Source of the DNA: Clostridia bacterium
GTDB taxonomy: Bacteria > Bacillota > Clostridia > UBA1212 > UBA1255
Direction of reading: 5' to 3'
NCBI GenBank assembly: GCA_017560225.1
Contig: JAFYOJ010000006.1
Location: forward strand, 1 to 39,086
DNA: 39,086 nucleotides
How positions within the stretch are numbered: the stretch's first letter is position 1; each line of letters begins with the position of its first letter. The notes below the pieces were generated by a model. That model was not told the DNA's origin. It saw only the letters and a program-made list of their open reading frames with translations, and did not search any database. The position numbers were made by a program, and so were the translations under genes. Shown piece by piece: positions 1 through 7,932 of the stretch.

Positions 1-2077
1 AAGACAAACCCGGAATCAACTCCCGAAGATGTTCCACTTCTTTCTTACACCAAAGAAATCCTGCGCGGTCATTCTCACAGGTCACTTGTACACTGCATAC
101 GGTACAATAGGGAGGATACCAAAGATTCTCCCGAATTACAATCTCGTTTTGGTAGAATTCTCGATAATCGTGGTTTTGGGCAGCCGAAATAGCGTAGTTA
201 TCCACATCGTAGGCCTGCACAACCACATGACCTGCCGTTTTACCTCGACCTGCTCGTCCTGCCACTTGCGTCAGCAATTGGAATGCTCTTTCTTCCCCCC
301 GATACTCCGGACTATTTAAAATGCCGTCTGTATTCAGCACGCCCACCAACGTAACGCCGGGGAAATCGTGACCTTTCGTCACCATTTGCGTACCCACCAA
401 GAAATGCACATCTCCCGTGGAGAATTCTTTCAAAATCTTTCCGTGGCCATCCTTTCCCAGTGTGGTATCCGCATCCATTCGAAGTACGTTAGCTTCCGGG
501 AAAAGGCGTTTAATTTCCTGTACCACCCGTTCTGTACCAATTCCCTTGTACTCTAAATAAGGACTTCCGCAAGCCGGACAGGTAGCAGGGGCCTGGGCCG
601 TATTCCCGCAGTAGTGACAAATCAAACGGTTGCCGGATGCGTGATAGGTCATGGGAATATTACATTTCCCACACTTCATGGTTCTGCCGCAATCTCTGCA
701 TAGCAGTCCGGAGGCATAACCACGTCTTCCCACAAAGATCAACGTTTGCAAACCCTGTTGGTAGTTGTACCGCATCCGCTGTAACAATTCCCCGCTAAAA
801 ATAGGGATACAGCCTGCATTGCGAATTTCTTCCCGCATATCCACCACAGAAACAGTGGGCAAAGGTCGATCCATAGCCCGTTTAGGCAGCGGCAAATACT
901 GAACAGCACCGACTTGCGCCCTATGATATACAGAAACATCCGGCGTAGCCGAACCCAACACCACAACACCGTGGTCTTTACAACGTATTGTTGCCACGTC
1001 CTTTGCGTGATACTTCATACCCGCATCTTCCGCCTGGTAGGAGTGGTCATGAAATTCATCCAAAATGACTAAATCCACCTCGGAGAAAGGAGCAAATACA
1101 GCAGATCGGGCACCTACCACAATCTGTACGTCGCCCTGTTCAATTCGACGCCATTCCCGCACCCGTTGTACGTCCGTGAGACGGCTATGTAATACCGCAA
1201 TACGGTTTCCAAATCGGGCGGCAAAAAGGGACAACAACTGGGGCGTCAAAGAAATTTCCGGCACCAACATAATGGTATTGCCGCCGCGAGACACCACCCG
1301 GTCAATGAGTTGCATATACACTTCGGTCTTTCCGCTTCCCGTAACGCCGTGTAACAAAAACACCTCTGGTTTACCCGCCACCATAGCTTGCTCAATGCAG
1401 TCAAAAGCCGTTTGTTGCGCTTCATTAAGTACATGGGGCGCATACACCGGCATTTGCAACTTTGTACCGGGCAACGCATCCTGTGCAGCATCCGGATCCA
1501 CCCGTTCTCGGAATGTGGTTACAATGCCTTTCTTCTCTAAAGTACGGATGGCAGAATCACTGCAGCCCGCTTCATGAATCAAATTGGCTACCGGAATGGG
1601 CTTTTGTACTTCTAATAGAATTTCCAAAATGCGAATCTGCCCAATATTTCGAATAAGCCCTTGCTCCAAAGCATTTCGAATCTCCGTTTCCGGTTGATTT
1701 AGTTTGCAAATGCGCATCATCTTTCCGATTTCATTCTTCTTCCCCCGATAGGGACGCACACAGCGAATAGCATCGCCCAACGTACACAAATAATACGCTT
1801 GCAAACGCTGGCAAAGATCCTGTTCTTGCTCGTTTAAAGGAGGTGTTTCGGAATCCACTTCCAAAATCGTTTTGAGACAATAACCGGTCTGAGAAGGCAG
1901 ATTCTCCTCTGTTTCCCAAACAACGGCTTCCCTGGGGGTGTTCTTAGGTCCGAAAGGCACCCAGACAAAAGTACCCCGCACCAAGGGTACGGCCGTTTCC
2001 GACTCTCCGGGTGCGAGGTAAGTGTACAAAATATCATATTCCCGATTGCTTTCCAGCAGATAAACCTGAACCTTCAT
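1..2077 (-). CDS. priA: Primosomal protein N' (PriA helicase), C-terminus cut by window edge
   Basis: PriA is the 3'-to-5' helicase that restarts stalled replication forks and loads the primosome. The frame stays open from ATG at 2077 to the window edge, giving about 692 codons. The family is usually 730-800 aa, so only a short C-terminal tail is missing. Visible are the N-terminal DNA-binding region, a Walker A motif (GVTGSGKT, residues about 244-251), a motif II that reads DEFH (residues 340-343) instead of the usual DEEH, and a cluster of eight cysteines in CxxC pairs (bases about 570-690) typical of the PriA zinc-binding domain. A GGAGG site lies upstream but at long spacing (about 14 nt). 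It follows the small P-loop gene by 21 nt, so co-transcription is likely. The identification is firm; the DEFH variant is read directly from the bases. Confidence 0.93.
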   Translation of the reverse strand, partial: MKVQVYLLESNREYDILYTYLAPGESETAVPLVRGTFVWVPFGPKNTPREAVVWETEENLPSQTGYCLKTILEVDSETPPLNEQEQDLCQRLQAYYLCTLGDAIRCVRPYRGKKNEIGKMMRICKLNQPETEIRNALEQGLIRNIGQIRILEILLEVQKPIPVANLIHEAGCSDSAIRTLEKKGIVTTFRERVDPDAAQDALPGTKLQMPVYAPHVLNEAQQTAFDCIEQAMVAGKPEVFLLHGVTGSGKTEVYMQLIDRVVSRGGNTIMLVPEISLTPQLLSLFAARFGNRIAVLHSRLTDVQRVREWRRIEQGDVQIVVGARSAVFAPFSEVDLVILDEFHDHSYQAEDAGMKYHAKDVATIRCKDHGVVVLGSATPDVSVYHRAQVGAVQYLPLPKRAMDRPLPTVSVVDMREEIRNAGCIPIFSGELLQRMRYNYQQGLQTLIFVGRRGYASGLLCRDCGRTMKCGKCNIPMTYHASGNRLICHYCGNTAQAPATCPACGSPYLEYKGIGTERVVQEIKRLFPEANVLRMDADTTLGKDGHGKILKEFSTGDVHFLVGTQMVTKGHDFPGVTLVGVLNTDGILNSPEYRGEERAFQLLTQVAGRAGRGKTAGHVVVQAYDVDNYAISAAQNHDYREFYQNEIVIRENLWYPPYCTVCSVQVTCENDRAGFLWCKKEVEHLRELIPGLS

Positions 2078-2098
2078 ACGCGTGCGGGAAAATCCTCC

Positions 2099-2506
2099 TT
2101 ACACGTAAGGTGCAATGAAGTCGGGAATGTTGTTCTCATCTCCATTGATACTGATATAGAAGTGTACATTGTGTTCTTTAGAAATCTTGGCAATGCCTTC
2201 AAAGAAATTCTTCATAGAGTCAATACCCTGGTGTACGATATAGGTGAGACCGTCAATAAAAATGGTTTCGATATCATAGTTCTGAGAAGCGACACCGCAA
2301 AGGAAACCAAGGAACGGCTCTGCACCGGATACCGGGTAATCCAAAATATTGATAAAGCGAATTTTGTGGGACAACTTCACCATCAATTCGTTACTATCGT
2401 CAATGTAAACCACATTGCCGTTGCTCTGAGTGACGATGGCGTTTGCATTCTCAAGCATTTGCTTTGTCTTGCCCATACCCTTTTTCCCGTAGAAAACTTT
2501 AATCAT
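2099..2506 (-). CDS. Small P-loop protein of unknown function
   Basis: This 135-aa protein begins with a beta strand followed by a Walker A-like motif (GKKGMGKTK), then a possible Walker B-like stretch (ETIFIDGL). I do not recognise a specific family; it looks like a minimal P-loop NTPase fold. An upstream in-frame TTG would add five residues, but the ATG at 2506 has GGAGG at proper spacing and is preferred. It lies between dpaB and priA in the same direction and has its own promoter upstream (TTGAAT and TAAAAT hexamers, 17 bp apart). The ATPase role is inferred from the motif only. Confidence 0.7.
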   Translation of the reverse strand: MIKVFYGKKGMGKTKQMLENANAIVTQSNGNVVYIDDSNELMVKLSHKIRFINILDYPVSGAEPFLGFLCGVASQNYDIETIFIDGLTYIVHQGIDSMKNFFEGIAKISKEHNVHFYISINGDENNIPDFIAPYV

Positions 2507-2545
2507 CGATACCGCCTCCAAATATGTTTTTAATTATTTGTTCAC

Positions 2546-2574
2546 ATTTTACCACGATTTCCATAGAAATTCAA
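2546..2574 (-). promoter_or_regulatory. Predicted sigma-A promoter for the small P-loop gene and priA
   Basis: On the minus strand, TTGAAT (2574-2569) and TAAAAT (2551-2546) are separated by 17 bp and lie about 40 bp upstream of the ATG at 2506. Confidence 0.5.
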
Positions 2575-2599
2575 TATAGGGAGGCGATATTTCTAAAAA

Positions 2600-3184
2600 T
2601 TATTTTCCGGGAAGCAACACCGGTTGCAGCTGTTTTCCGGCGAGGGCAAAAGACAGCGTTTCCCCCAACAAATTAAAGTCCGCCACCAAGGAGAACGGCT
2701 TTTTCTGACAGTCATCTTGGCCGAACGGTACGAAATAATAATTCTTCATGGAAAGCAAAAGGCCAATGTTCTTGGCACTTCCCGAAAGGCCGTCATTGGT
2801 AGACACAGCCAGCACCAAAGGACGGTTGTTTCGAAGATGGGATTTCGCCGCCATCAAAACCGGCGTATCCGTAATGGAGTTGGCTAATTTCGCCAACGTA
2901 TTGCCGGTACAAGGAACAATGGCCACCGCATCAAATAACTTCTTAGGACCAATGGGTTCCGCATCTTTAATGGTACAAATAGGCTCATGGCCGCTGATTG
3001 CAATGGATCGCTCAATCAGTTCTGTATTGGCCATAAACCGGGTGCTCATTTCCGAACTGTTGTAGGATAAAATAGGATAGACATCCGCACCCCTTTTCAC
3101 CAGGTCTTCCATTGCTTGCAGCGATGCCCGATGTGTACAAAAAGATCCGGTCACCGCAAAACCCACGCGCATCCCCTCAAGCAT
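2600..3184 (-). CDS. dpaB: Dipicolinate synthase subunit B
   Basis: DpaB (SpoVFB) is the flavoprotein-like subunit that, with DpaA, makes dipicolinic acid in the mother cell from a lysine-pathway intermediate. The product is stored in the spore core. The 194-aa protein has the family's N-terminal VGFAVTGSFCTH motif and the later NTLAKLANSITD and AAKSHLRNNRP stretches of the flavoprotein (Dfp-like) fold. I chose ATG 3184 because AGGTGAT lies just upstream; a second ATG at 3172 is possible. The start overlaps the end of dpaA by 8 nt, which implies translational coupling. Confidence 0.93.
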   Translation of the reverse strand: MLEGMRVGFAVTGSFCTHRASLQAMEDLVKRGADVYPILSYNSSEMSTRFMANTELIERSIAISGHEPICTIKDAEPIGPKKLFDAVAIVPCTGNTLAKLANSITDTPVLMAAKSHLRNNRPLVLAVSTNDGLSGSAKNIGLLLSMKNYYFVPFGQDDCQKKPFSLVADFNLLGETLSFALAGKQLQPVLLPGK

Positions 3185-4067
3185 GCCCCATCACCTCTTT
3201 CTCTTTCTCCGCAATGATGTTAAAAATCACCGACAGCATATTCTCTGCCGCTGTCACCGGCGCCACTTTTCCCGGCAGAGAAAGGGCTTTAATCACTCGA
3301 ATTTCCAATTCTTGCGCTGCTTCCAAATCCACACCTCCCGGATTCGAGGCTACGTCAATGAGTAAACAATTCTTGGGCAACCGTTCCAAAATCCCTCTGG
3401 ATACCACCTGTTTGGGGACCGTATTATAGAAAAGAGAAATTTTAGGAAGAACATCATACACATTCTCATAGCTGCAAGGTTGTATGCCGGAGGCCTTGGC
3501 AAAAGCCATATCTTTTGGGCTGCGCACACAGACGTACACGTTGGCACCCAAAGCTTTTAAATCCGTACACAGCGTCTTCCCTACCCGACCATAGCCTGTT
3601 ACTAACACAGAAAGCCCCTGTATGGTCACCGGCAATTCTTCCATGGCAATTTGAATCGCCCCTTCTGCTGTAGGCACTGAATTCAAAATTGCCAAATCAT
3701 CTCGGGCCAGCAAATCTTCCACAACGACCCCCTTCTCTTCCAAAGGTTCCGACACGGAGGGCGGGATGTTACCGGCAATGAAGATTTTTCCTTTTGGAAT
3801 GTTTGCCACCAATTCAGAAAGATTTACTTCTCCTACGTGAAGGGGTGTATTTAAGGTATTTCCATCGGTGGAAAGGGGGACGGGTCCAATTAAAATATCT
3901 CCCATACCGGCAGCCTCTTCTACCGAGGTGCAACGGTTGTATTGAGTACCTGTTTTACCGCCCTCCAACGCGTAGCAAACCACCTGCTGTCCACTTGCCT
4001 CCAGCATTTCTCCCAGGCGACTGCTGCGTAAATCTCCGCCGATCAATGCAAATCTGTATCTGCTCAT
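3177..4067 (-). CDS. dpaA: Dipicolinate synthase subunit A
   Basis: DpaA (SpoVFA) is the NAD(P)-binding subunit of dipicolinate synthase, needed for heat-resistant spores. The 296-aa protein has an N-terminal FALIGGDLR motif, a central Rossmann signature (VLVTGYGRVGKTL, residues about 155-167) and a C-terminal LIDVASNPGGVD segment typical of the family. It is first in a dpaA-dpaB pair with overlapping ends. In Bacillus this operon is driven by sigma-K. The upstream minus strand has CATACCATA, which fits the sigma-K -10 consensus, but no convincing -35 partner. Confidence 0.95.
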   Translation of the reverse strand: MSRYRFALIGGDLRSSRLGEMLEASGQQVVCYALEGGKTGTQYNRCTSVEEAAGMGDILIGPVPLSTDGNTLNTPLHVGEVNLSELVANIPKGKIFIAGNIPPSVSEPLEEKGVVVEDLLARDDLAILNSVPTAEGAIQIAMEELPVTIQGLSVLVTGYGRVGKTLCTDLKALGANVYVCVRSPKDMAFAKASGIQPCSYENVYDVLPKISLFYNTVPKQVVSRGILERLPKNCLLIDVASNPGGVDLEAAQELEIRVIKALSLPGKVAPVTAAENMLSVIFNIIAEKEKEVMGHA

Positions 4068-4098
4068 TTTTCGCCTTCTTGACTTTTCTTTCGGTTAT

Positions 4099-4107
4099 TA
4101 TGGTATG
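4099..4107 (-). promoter_or_regulatory. Possible sigma-K -10 element upstream of dpaA
   Basis: The minus strand reads CATACCATA, matching CATANNNTA, 32 bp upstream of the dpaA start. The expected AC at about 16 nt further upstream is not clear. The call rests on one short motif plus the known sigma-K control of dpa genes in Bacillus. Confidence 0.3.
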
Positions 4108-4179
4108 CAAGAACGATACATAATTCCACCGCCGCACGCATACCTATACAATATCTATTGGAGAAAGGCGGACAAAAAT

Positions 4180-4995
4180 ATGGATTGGTTACAAGAAGGA
4201 TATTACCCATTGAAAACACCGGAGGGCCGAGAGAACGGCTATCTCTGTTTGAATTTTCTTTCCGAACAACTGGAAATTTTGGTGGTGATAGATCAAGCGC
4301 CGGCCAGTCAAACCGGATTTACAGGGTGCTTTACAACCCATTTGGCGGTAAAAAGAAGCGGCCTGTCTTGGCCTTTTCCGGCTTGTGCCATCCCGGGACG
4401 ATATCGCGGGCGTTGTGCAATGGTAAAGGCTGACCAGGTATTCCCGGAAGGTAGTGTGGATTACACCCTTTTTAACGGCGAAAAGCCGATTGCATCTGCC
4501 GTCCTGTATACGGCGCCGGAGCCCATTTTACAGCCGGAACCGGAGCCGGAACCGAAAATCGAGCCCACAGCAACATACGTGTCGGAGCAGGAAACCGCGG
4601 ATTCTTTGGAAATGCCCCTTTCCTTGACGCCATTCGATCCTTTCAACACCACCAACAATGCGTACGAATGGTGGCTCTGCGGCAGCAATGATGAATTTCA
4701 TCAACTTATGGCACAAACCGGTTTAATTCCCCATCCCCCGTTATACACAGCCTTGCAAAGTGCATTGGTTCGTTTTGGCCACTTTATATTCGGCCGTTAT
4801 ACCGAAGAAAATAACGGACGGAACTTACTGATACTGGGGGTGCCCGGCAGAGAAAATACGGCACAGGAGCCGGGAAACAGTCGGTGGATCAGCGCGCAAA
4901 ATAAAATAACCGGCGTAATGGATTACACCGGCTACAATTTGCATTATTTCGATGGGCAAACAGGGAAAAGCATTCGCGCTATCGTCCGTCAATGA
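4180..4995 (+). CDS. Unrecognised two-domain protein with Pro-Glu hinge
   Basis: I do not recognise this 271-aa protein. It has an N-terminal domain rich in aromatic residues and beta-strand pattern (residues about 1-115), a PEPEPEPEP hinge (residues about 125-135), and a C-terminal globular domain with NAYEWWLCGSNDEFHQL and GRYTEENNGRN segments. No signal peptide or membrane segment is evident, so it is probably cytosolic. An earlier in-frame ATG at 4105 is disfavoured, since ATG 4180 has GGAGAAAGG at suitable distance. It is divergent from dpaA and its stop overlaps the end of the convergent solute-binding gene by 7 nt. Spore-related expression is possible from the dpa neighbourhood but is unproven. 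Confidence 0.75.
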   Translation: MDWLQEGYYPLKTPEGRENGYLCLNFLSEQLEILVVIDQAPASQTGFTGCFTTHLAVKRSGLSWPFPACAIPGRYRGRCAMVKADQVFPEGSVDYTLFNGEKPIASAVLYTAPEPILQPEPEPEPKIEPTATYVSEQETADSLEMPLSLTPFDPFNTTNNAYEWWLCGSNDEFHQLMAQTGLIPHPPLYTALQSALVRFGHFIFGRYTEENNGRNLLILGVPGRENTAQEPGNSRWISAQNKITGVMDYTGYNLHYFDGQTGKSIRAIVRQ

Positions 4996-6398
4996 GCCGC
5001 TGAGTAGCGAAGCTGAATGCTTTCCAAGGTGTCAATCCATCGTTGGAAGGCGTCCTCCGTATCCGTCATAGAAATAGCGTCTTCCTGTGTATAACCCTCT
5101 CGCATCAATTCCGATACTTGGAGAAGTCCGTCTTGAATCGCTCTTTGTAAAGAGTCCCCCACTTCCGCAATAAAGCTTTCACTACCGTAGAACACCGTAC
5201 TATGATAGGTATTTAAGAAAGCGGCTTGGCTGCAGGCTTCTGCATAAACAGAGGCCGCAACCGTACTCGTACTGCGTACGTTGGTATCGGAAACTTTCAT
5301 TTGAAGTTGTGTGTTTTGCAATAAATCTTGATGGACCGGTAAAGATTTACCTTCCGTACAGAATTGGTAAGCAAGTTCATGTTGGTTCATCCAATCCAAG
5401 AAAGAATATGCTTCTGCGTTCAGCGTCGAATCTTGATTTACCACAACCACACCACTTGTATGATGGGGTACTACCACGTAGGAGGTGGTTACGCTGGGAT
5501 ACTGTCTAATTTGCAGTGAAAGCGGTTTGTTCTCGCCCTCCAAGGTTTGATAGGTATCAGAAACCCATCTGGCGGATTCCGTAGAAGCGACGTAGCACAC
5601 CACTTGTTCTTGCTCCATCTGTCGGTTTAAACTGTTTCCGGAAGTGGAAACATAGCCGCGCAAAGCGCCACCGTAGGCAAACTGCCAAATATCTTCCAAT
5701 GTTTCATAATTGAGGACAATACGTACACCTTTTCCACTACTTTGAATAATGGACGACGCATGTTGTTTGGAAACAATCATCAAGTAATCGCCAAAATTCT
5801 CGATGGCAATAAAACTATGGCCCTCGGACCAAGTATAGTAGTCTTTCGCCACTTCATAAATACCGTCCCACGTACGCAAATCGCCTACGTGAAACTGGGA
5901 ATTTTCTTTGCGAAATTCATCAAACAAGCCCGCATTGAGATACAGCACATCTAATGTGGACTGCACAGGGAAAATATACGTATCTCCCCCTAATGTAAAG
6001 CGCCCGCTTTCCAAAAAACCGAAGACATATTTAGATAAAGCCTCGTCGGACAAGTAATCTTCTGCACCCACAATACGACCACTCAAATAGGCCAAACATG
6101 CCGCTTCATCAGAAACTTGCATAATGTTGGGAAGTTTATCCAGGCTTACTTTTGTTAAATTACGGGAGAGTTCTTCCACCGGAGCTTTATAATAAGCAAG
6201 CACGGTCACCCCTCTGTCTTTACCTTGCGTTCGGTTATATTCCGCAACCATTTTCGTAAAAACTTCTGCTTGGGCACCGGTATAAGAGTGCCAGAAACGA
6301 ATTTGGGTACGGTCTTTGGGCATACAAGAAACAAACTGGAAGCATAAAAACCCAACCAGCAAAACCCCAATGCACTGTACCATTACCTTTCGTTTCAT
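4989..6398 (-). CDS. Extracellular solute-binding lipoprotein (orphan)
   Basis: This is a sugar-type extracellular solute-binding protein of about 469 aa. The N-terminus has Lys/Arg, a hydrophobic segment and a lipobox-like FVSC, followed by the IRFWHSYTGAQAEVFTKMV pattern seen at the start of mature family-1 binding proteins. It would be anchored to the outer face of the membrane and hand a ligand to an ABC importer. No permease or ATPase gene lies nearby, so its partner is elsewhere or it acts as a sensor. The start is uncertain: ATG 6398 puts the signal peptide in place, but the SD is weak. A TATAAT hexamer lies about 42 bp upstream. Confidence 0.85.
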   Translation of the reverse strand: MKRKVMVQCIGVLLVGFLCFQFVSCMPKDRTQIRFWHSYTGAQAEVFTKMVAEYNRTQGKDRGVTVLAYYKAPVEELSRNLTKVSLDKLPNIMQVSDEAACLAYLSGRIVGAEDYLSDEALSKYVFGFLESGRFTLGGDTYIFPVQSTLDVLYLNAGLFDEFRKENSQFHVGDLRTWDGIYEVAKDYYTWSEGHSFIAIENFGDYLMIVSKQHASSIIQSSGKGVRIVLNYETLEDIWQFAYGGALRGYVSTSGNSLNRQMEQEQVVCYVASTESARWVSDTYQTLEGENKPLSLQIRQYPSVTTSYVVVPHHTSGVVVVNQDSTLNAEAYSFLDWMNQHELAYQFCTEGKSLPVHQDLLQNTQLQMKVSDTNVRSTSTVAASVYAEACSQAAFLNTYHSTVFYGSESFIAEVGDSLQRAIQDGLLQVSELMREGYTQEDAISMTDTEDAFQRWIDTLESIQLRYSAAH

Positions 6399-6439
6399 AC
6401 TCACAAGCACAAACCCCAATTAAATGTAATATCATTTTC

Positions 6440-6445
6440 ATTATA
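6440..6445 (-). promoter_or_regulatory. Predicted -10 box for the solute-binding lipoprotein
   Basis: A perfect TATAAT on the minus strand lies upstream of the solute-binding gene. The -35 position (CTTTCA) is a weak match. Confidence 0.4.
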
Positions 6446-6488
6446 TCATTCCAATCAACCAATGAAAGTAAATTGTTTTTGAACATTT

Positions 6489-6524
6489 AGAAAAGGCCGA
6501 GAATCACATGGGATTCTCAGCCTT
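6489..6524 (-). terminator. Rho-independent terminator after spoVS
   Basis: On the minus strand, an AAGGC..GAGAATC stem pairs with GATTCTC..GCCTT around a short loop and is followed by TTTTCT. It lies 26 bp after the spoVS stop and separates it from the solute-binding gene. Confidence 0.75.
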
Positions 6525-6549
6525 CTGCACAATATCAAAACTTTCCTGA

Positions 6550-6831
6550 TCAGCTGTTACAGGGTACTAAATCAATTTCCTCTATATGAAATTTCATCGC
6601 GGTACGTTCTTCTCCGTCAATATAAATATCGGAAAATGCAGGGGCACAAATGACATCCTTTCCGGACGGCGCCAGATAACCTCTCGAAATAGCAATTGCC
6701 TTCATAGTTTGGTTAATAGCACCTGCACCGATTGCTTGAAGCTCGGCCCCACCCTCTTCGCGAATAACACCCGCAAGGGCTCCTGCCACTAAATTCGGGT
6801 TTGATTTTGATGATACTCGTAATACGTCCAT
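6550..6831 (-). CDS. spoVS: Stage V sporulation protein S
   Basis: SpoVS is a small Alba-like protein that affects septation and spore coat assembly in Bacillus. The 93-aa product carries the family core: VSSKSNPNLVAGALAGV, then ELQAIGAGAINQ, then the end motif DGEERTAMKFHIE. ATG 6831 is chosen because AAGGAGG lies just upstream; the longer open frame starting at 6864 is not needed. It is the third gene of rny-ymdB-spoVS, the same order as in Bacillus, but strong hairpins lie between the genes here, so each may also be transcribed separately. Confidence 0.95.
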   Translation of the reverse strand: MDVLRVSSKSNPNLVAGALAGVIREEGGAELQAIGAGAINQTMKAIAISRGYLAPSGKDVICAPAFSDIYIDGEERTAMKFHIEEIDLVPCNS

Positions 6832-6959
6832 CTTGACTTCCTCCTTGGTAAATATTTTTTGCAAGTAAAATCATAAACCTTACCAAAGAAAAAATCTATT
6901 ATTTCCCACTGTATAACGTCGCTCCACGAGGCGAAAAACCAGTCGGAAAGCCAGAAGTA

Positions 6960-6987
6960 AAGCCCTCTGAAAATTTTCAGAGGGCTT
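6960..6987. terminator. Perfect 28-bp palindrome, likely bidirectional terminator after ymdB
   Basis: AAGCCCTCTGAAAA is followed by its exact reverse complement. Each strand continues with a T-rich tract (TTTACTT on minus, TTGTTTAA on plus). It lies 13 bp after the ymdB stop. Confidence 0.7.
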
Positions 6988-7000
6988 GTTTAACACAAAA

Positions 7001-7774
7001 TTATTTCCCGGAAATTCGGGTGATATTTGTAGCTTTGCCGGTAGCTTCATCGATTTCAATCACAACACCGTGGAGAGTTGCCGGCCCCTTTGAAGGTTCA
7101 AATCGTACCGGTACACATTTTACAAACTTATTGACTACGTTTCTGCGATCCATACCAATGACGCCATCCGTAGGTCCCGTCATACCCACGTCGGTGATGT
7201 AGGCCATCCCGCCGTCTAATATGCGTTCATCCGCAGTCTGTACATGGGTGTGGGTTCCCACGATCGCCGAAGCTTTTCCTTGAAGATAGTAGGCAAGGGC
7301 AATTTTCTCCGCACTGGCTTCCGCGTGGAAGTCAATGAAGATATTAGGCGTTTCCTGCCGAAGCGCTTCCACCTCATGCATAGCATAGGTAAAAGGGTTC
7401 TCACAAGGCTCCATATATACTCTGCCTTGGATATTCAACACCGCCAATTTCATCCCCTGATCATTCTCCAGAATAATACTACCTCGTCCGGGAAGACCTT
7501 CTGCAAAATTCGCCGGACGAATAATGGGATAATCGTCAATAATAGAATTGATTTCATAATTGCCCCAGGTGTGGTTGCCCATGGTGATGCAATCCGCGCC
7601 CGCCGCTAAGAGTTCATCGGCAGAATCCATACCAATTCCACGGCCATGGGTGGTATTCTCCCCATTTACAATACAAAAATCAATTCGGTATTCCTTGCGC
7701 AGCTCCGGAATCATACGAATAGCTAAATCCCGACCACTCTTTCCAAAAATATCGCCAATAAATAAAATTCGCAT
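7001..7774 (-). CDS. ymdB: YmdB-family metallophosphoesterase
   Basis: YmdB is a dimetal phosphodiesterase acting on 2',3'-cyclic nucleotides. In Bacillus it influences biofilm and motility choices, and it is linked to RNase Y. The 257-aa protein has the ordered metal-ligand motifs GDIFGKSGRD, VNGENTTHGRG, MGNHTWGN, DFHAEAS and GTHTHVQTAD. Start ATG 7774 begins the conserved MRILFIGD; the longer open frame to 7828 runs into the palindromic repeats and is rejected. It follows rny, with a terminator and two palindromic repeats in the gap, so its expression may be uncoupled from rny by these structures. Confidence 0.94.
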   Translation of the reverse strand: MRILFIGDIFGKSGRDLAIRMIPELRKEYRIDFCIVNGENTTHGRGIGMDSADELLAAGADCITMGNHTWGNYEINSIIDDYPIIRPANFAEGLPGRGSIILENDQGMKLAVLNIQGRVYMEPCENPFTYAMHEVEALRQETPNIFIDFHAEASAEKIALAYYLQGKASAIVGTHTHVQTADERILDGGMAYITDVGMTGPTDGVIGMDRRNVVNKFVKCVPVRFEPSKGPATLHGVVIEIDEATGKATNITRISGK

Positions 7775-7794
7775 CGTTGTCGCCTTTCTATTTT

Positions 7795-7826
7795 GGGCGT
7801 ATACAAAAATTTCCTCTCCTACGCCC
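7795..7826. repeat. Palindromic GGG...CCC unit, copy 1 at the ymdB locus (32 bp)
   Basis: The unit reads GGGCGTA, an 18-bp interior, then TACGCCC. The ends are exact reverse complements and the flanks are TTTT and AAAA. It lies 21 bp upstream of the ymdB start codon, so it would fall in the leader RNA. Confidence 0.85.
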
Positions 7827-7833
7827 AAAAATT

Positions 7834-7866
7834 GGGCGTATACAAAATTTTTTCTCTCCTACGCCC
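7834..7866. repeat. Palindromic GGG...CCC unit, copy 2 at the ymdB locus (33 bp)
   Basis: It is nearly identical to the neighbouring copy (GGGCGTATACAAAA...CTCTCCTACGCCC), with one extra base and a few T/C changes in the interior. The right arm of copy 1 and the left arm of copy 2 can also pair with each other (TACGCCCAA with TTGGGCGTA), giving an alternative fold. Confidence 0.85.
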
Positions 7867-7878
7867 AAACCTTCTTAT

Positions 7879-7913
7879 AAAAAACTGCCGCAGCCATCAA
7901 CGTGCCGCGGCAG
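7879..7913 (-). terminator. Rho-independent terminator after rny
   Basis: On the minus strand CTGCCGC pairs with GCGGCAG and is followed by a run of six T. It begins about 20 bp after the rny stop. Confidence 0.85.
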
Positions 7914-7932
7914 CTTCATCACTTCATTACAA

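Noticed and set aside
1065-1577. 170-aa plus-strand open frame
   Set aside because: It is antisense to the PriA helicase region with no start signals.
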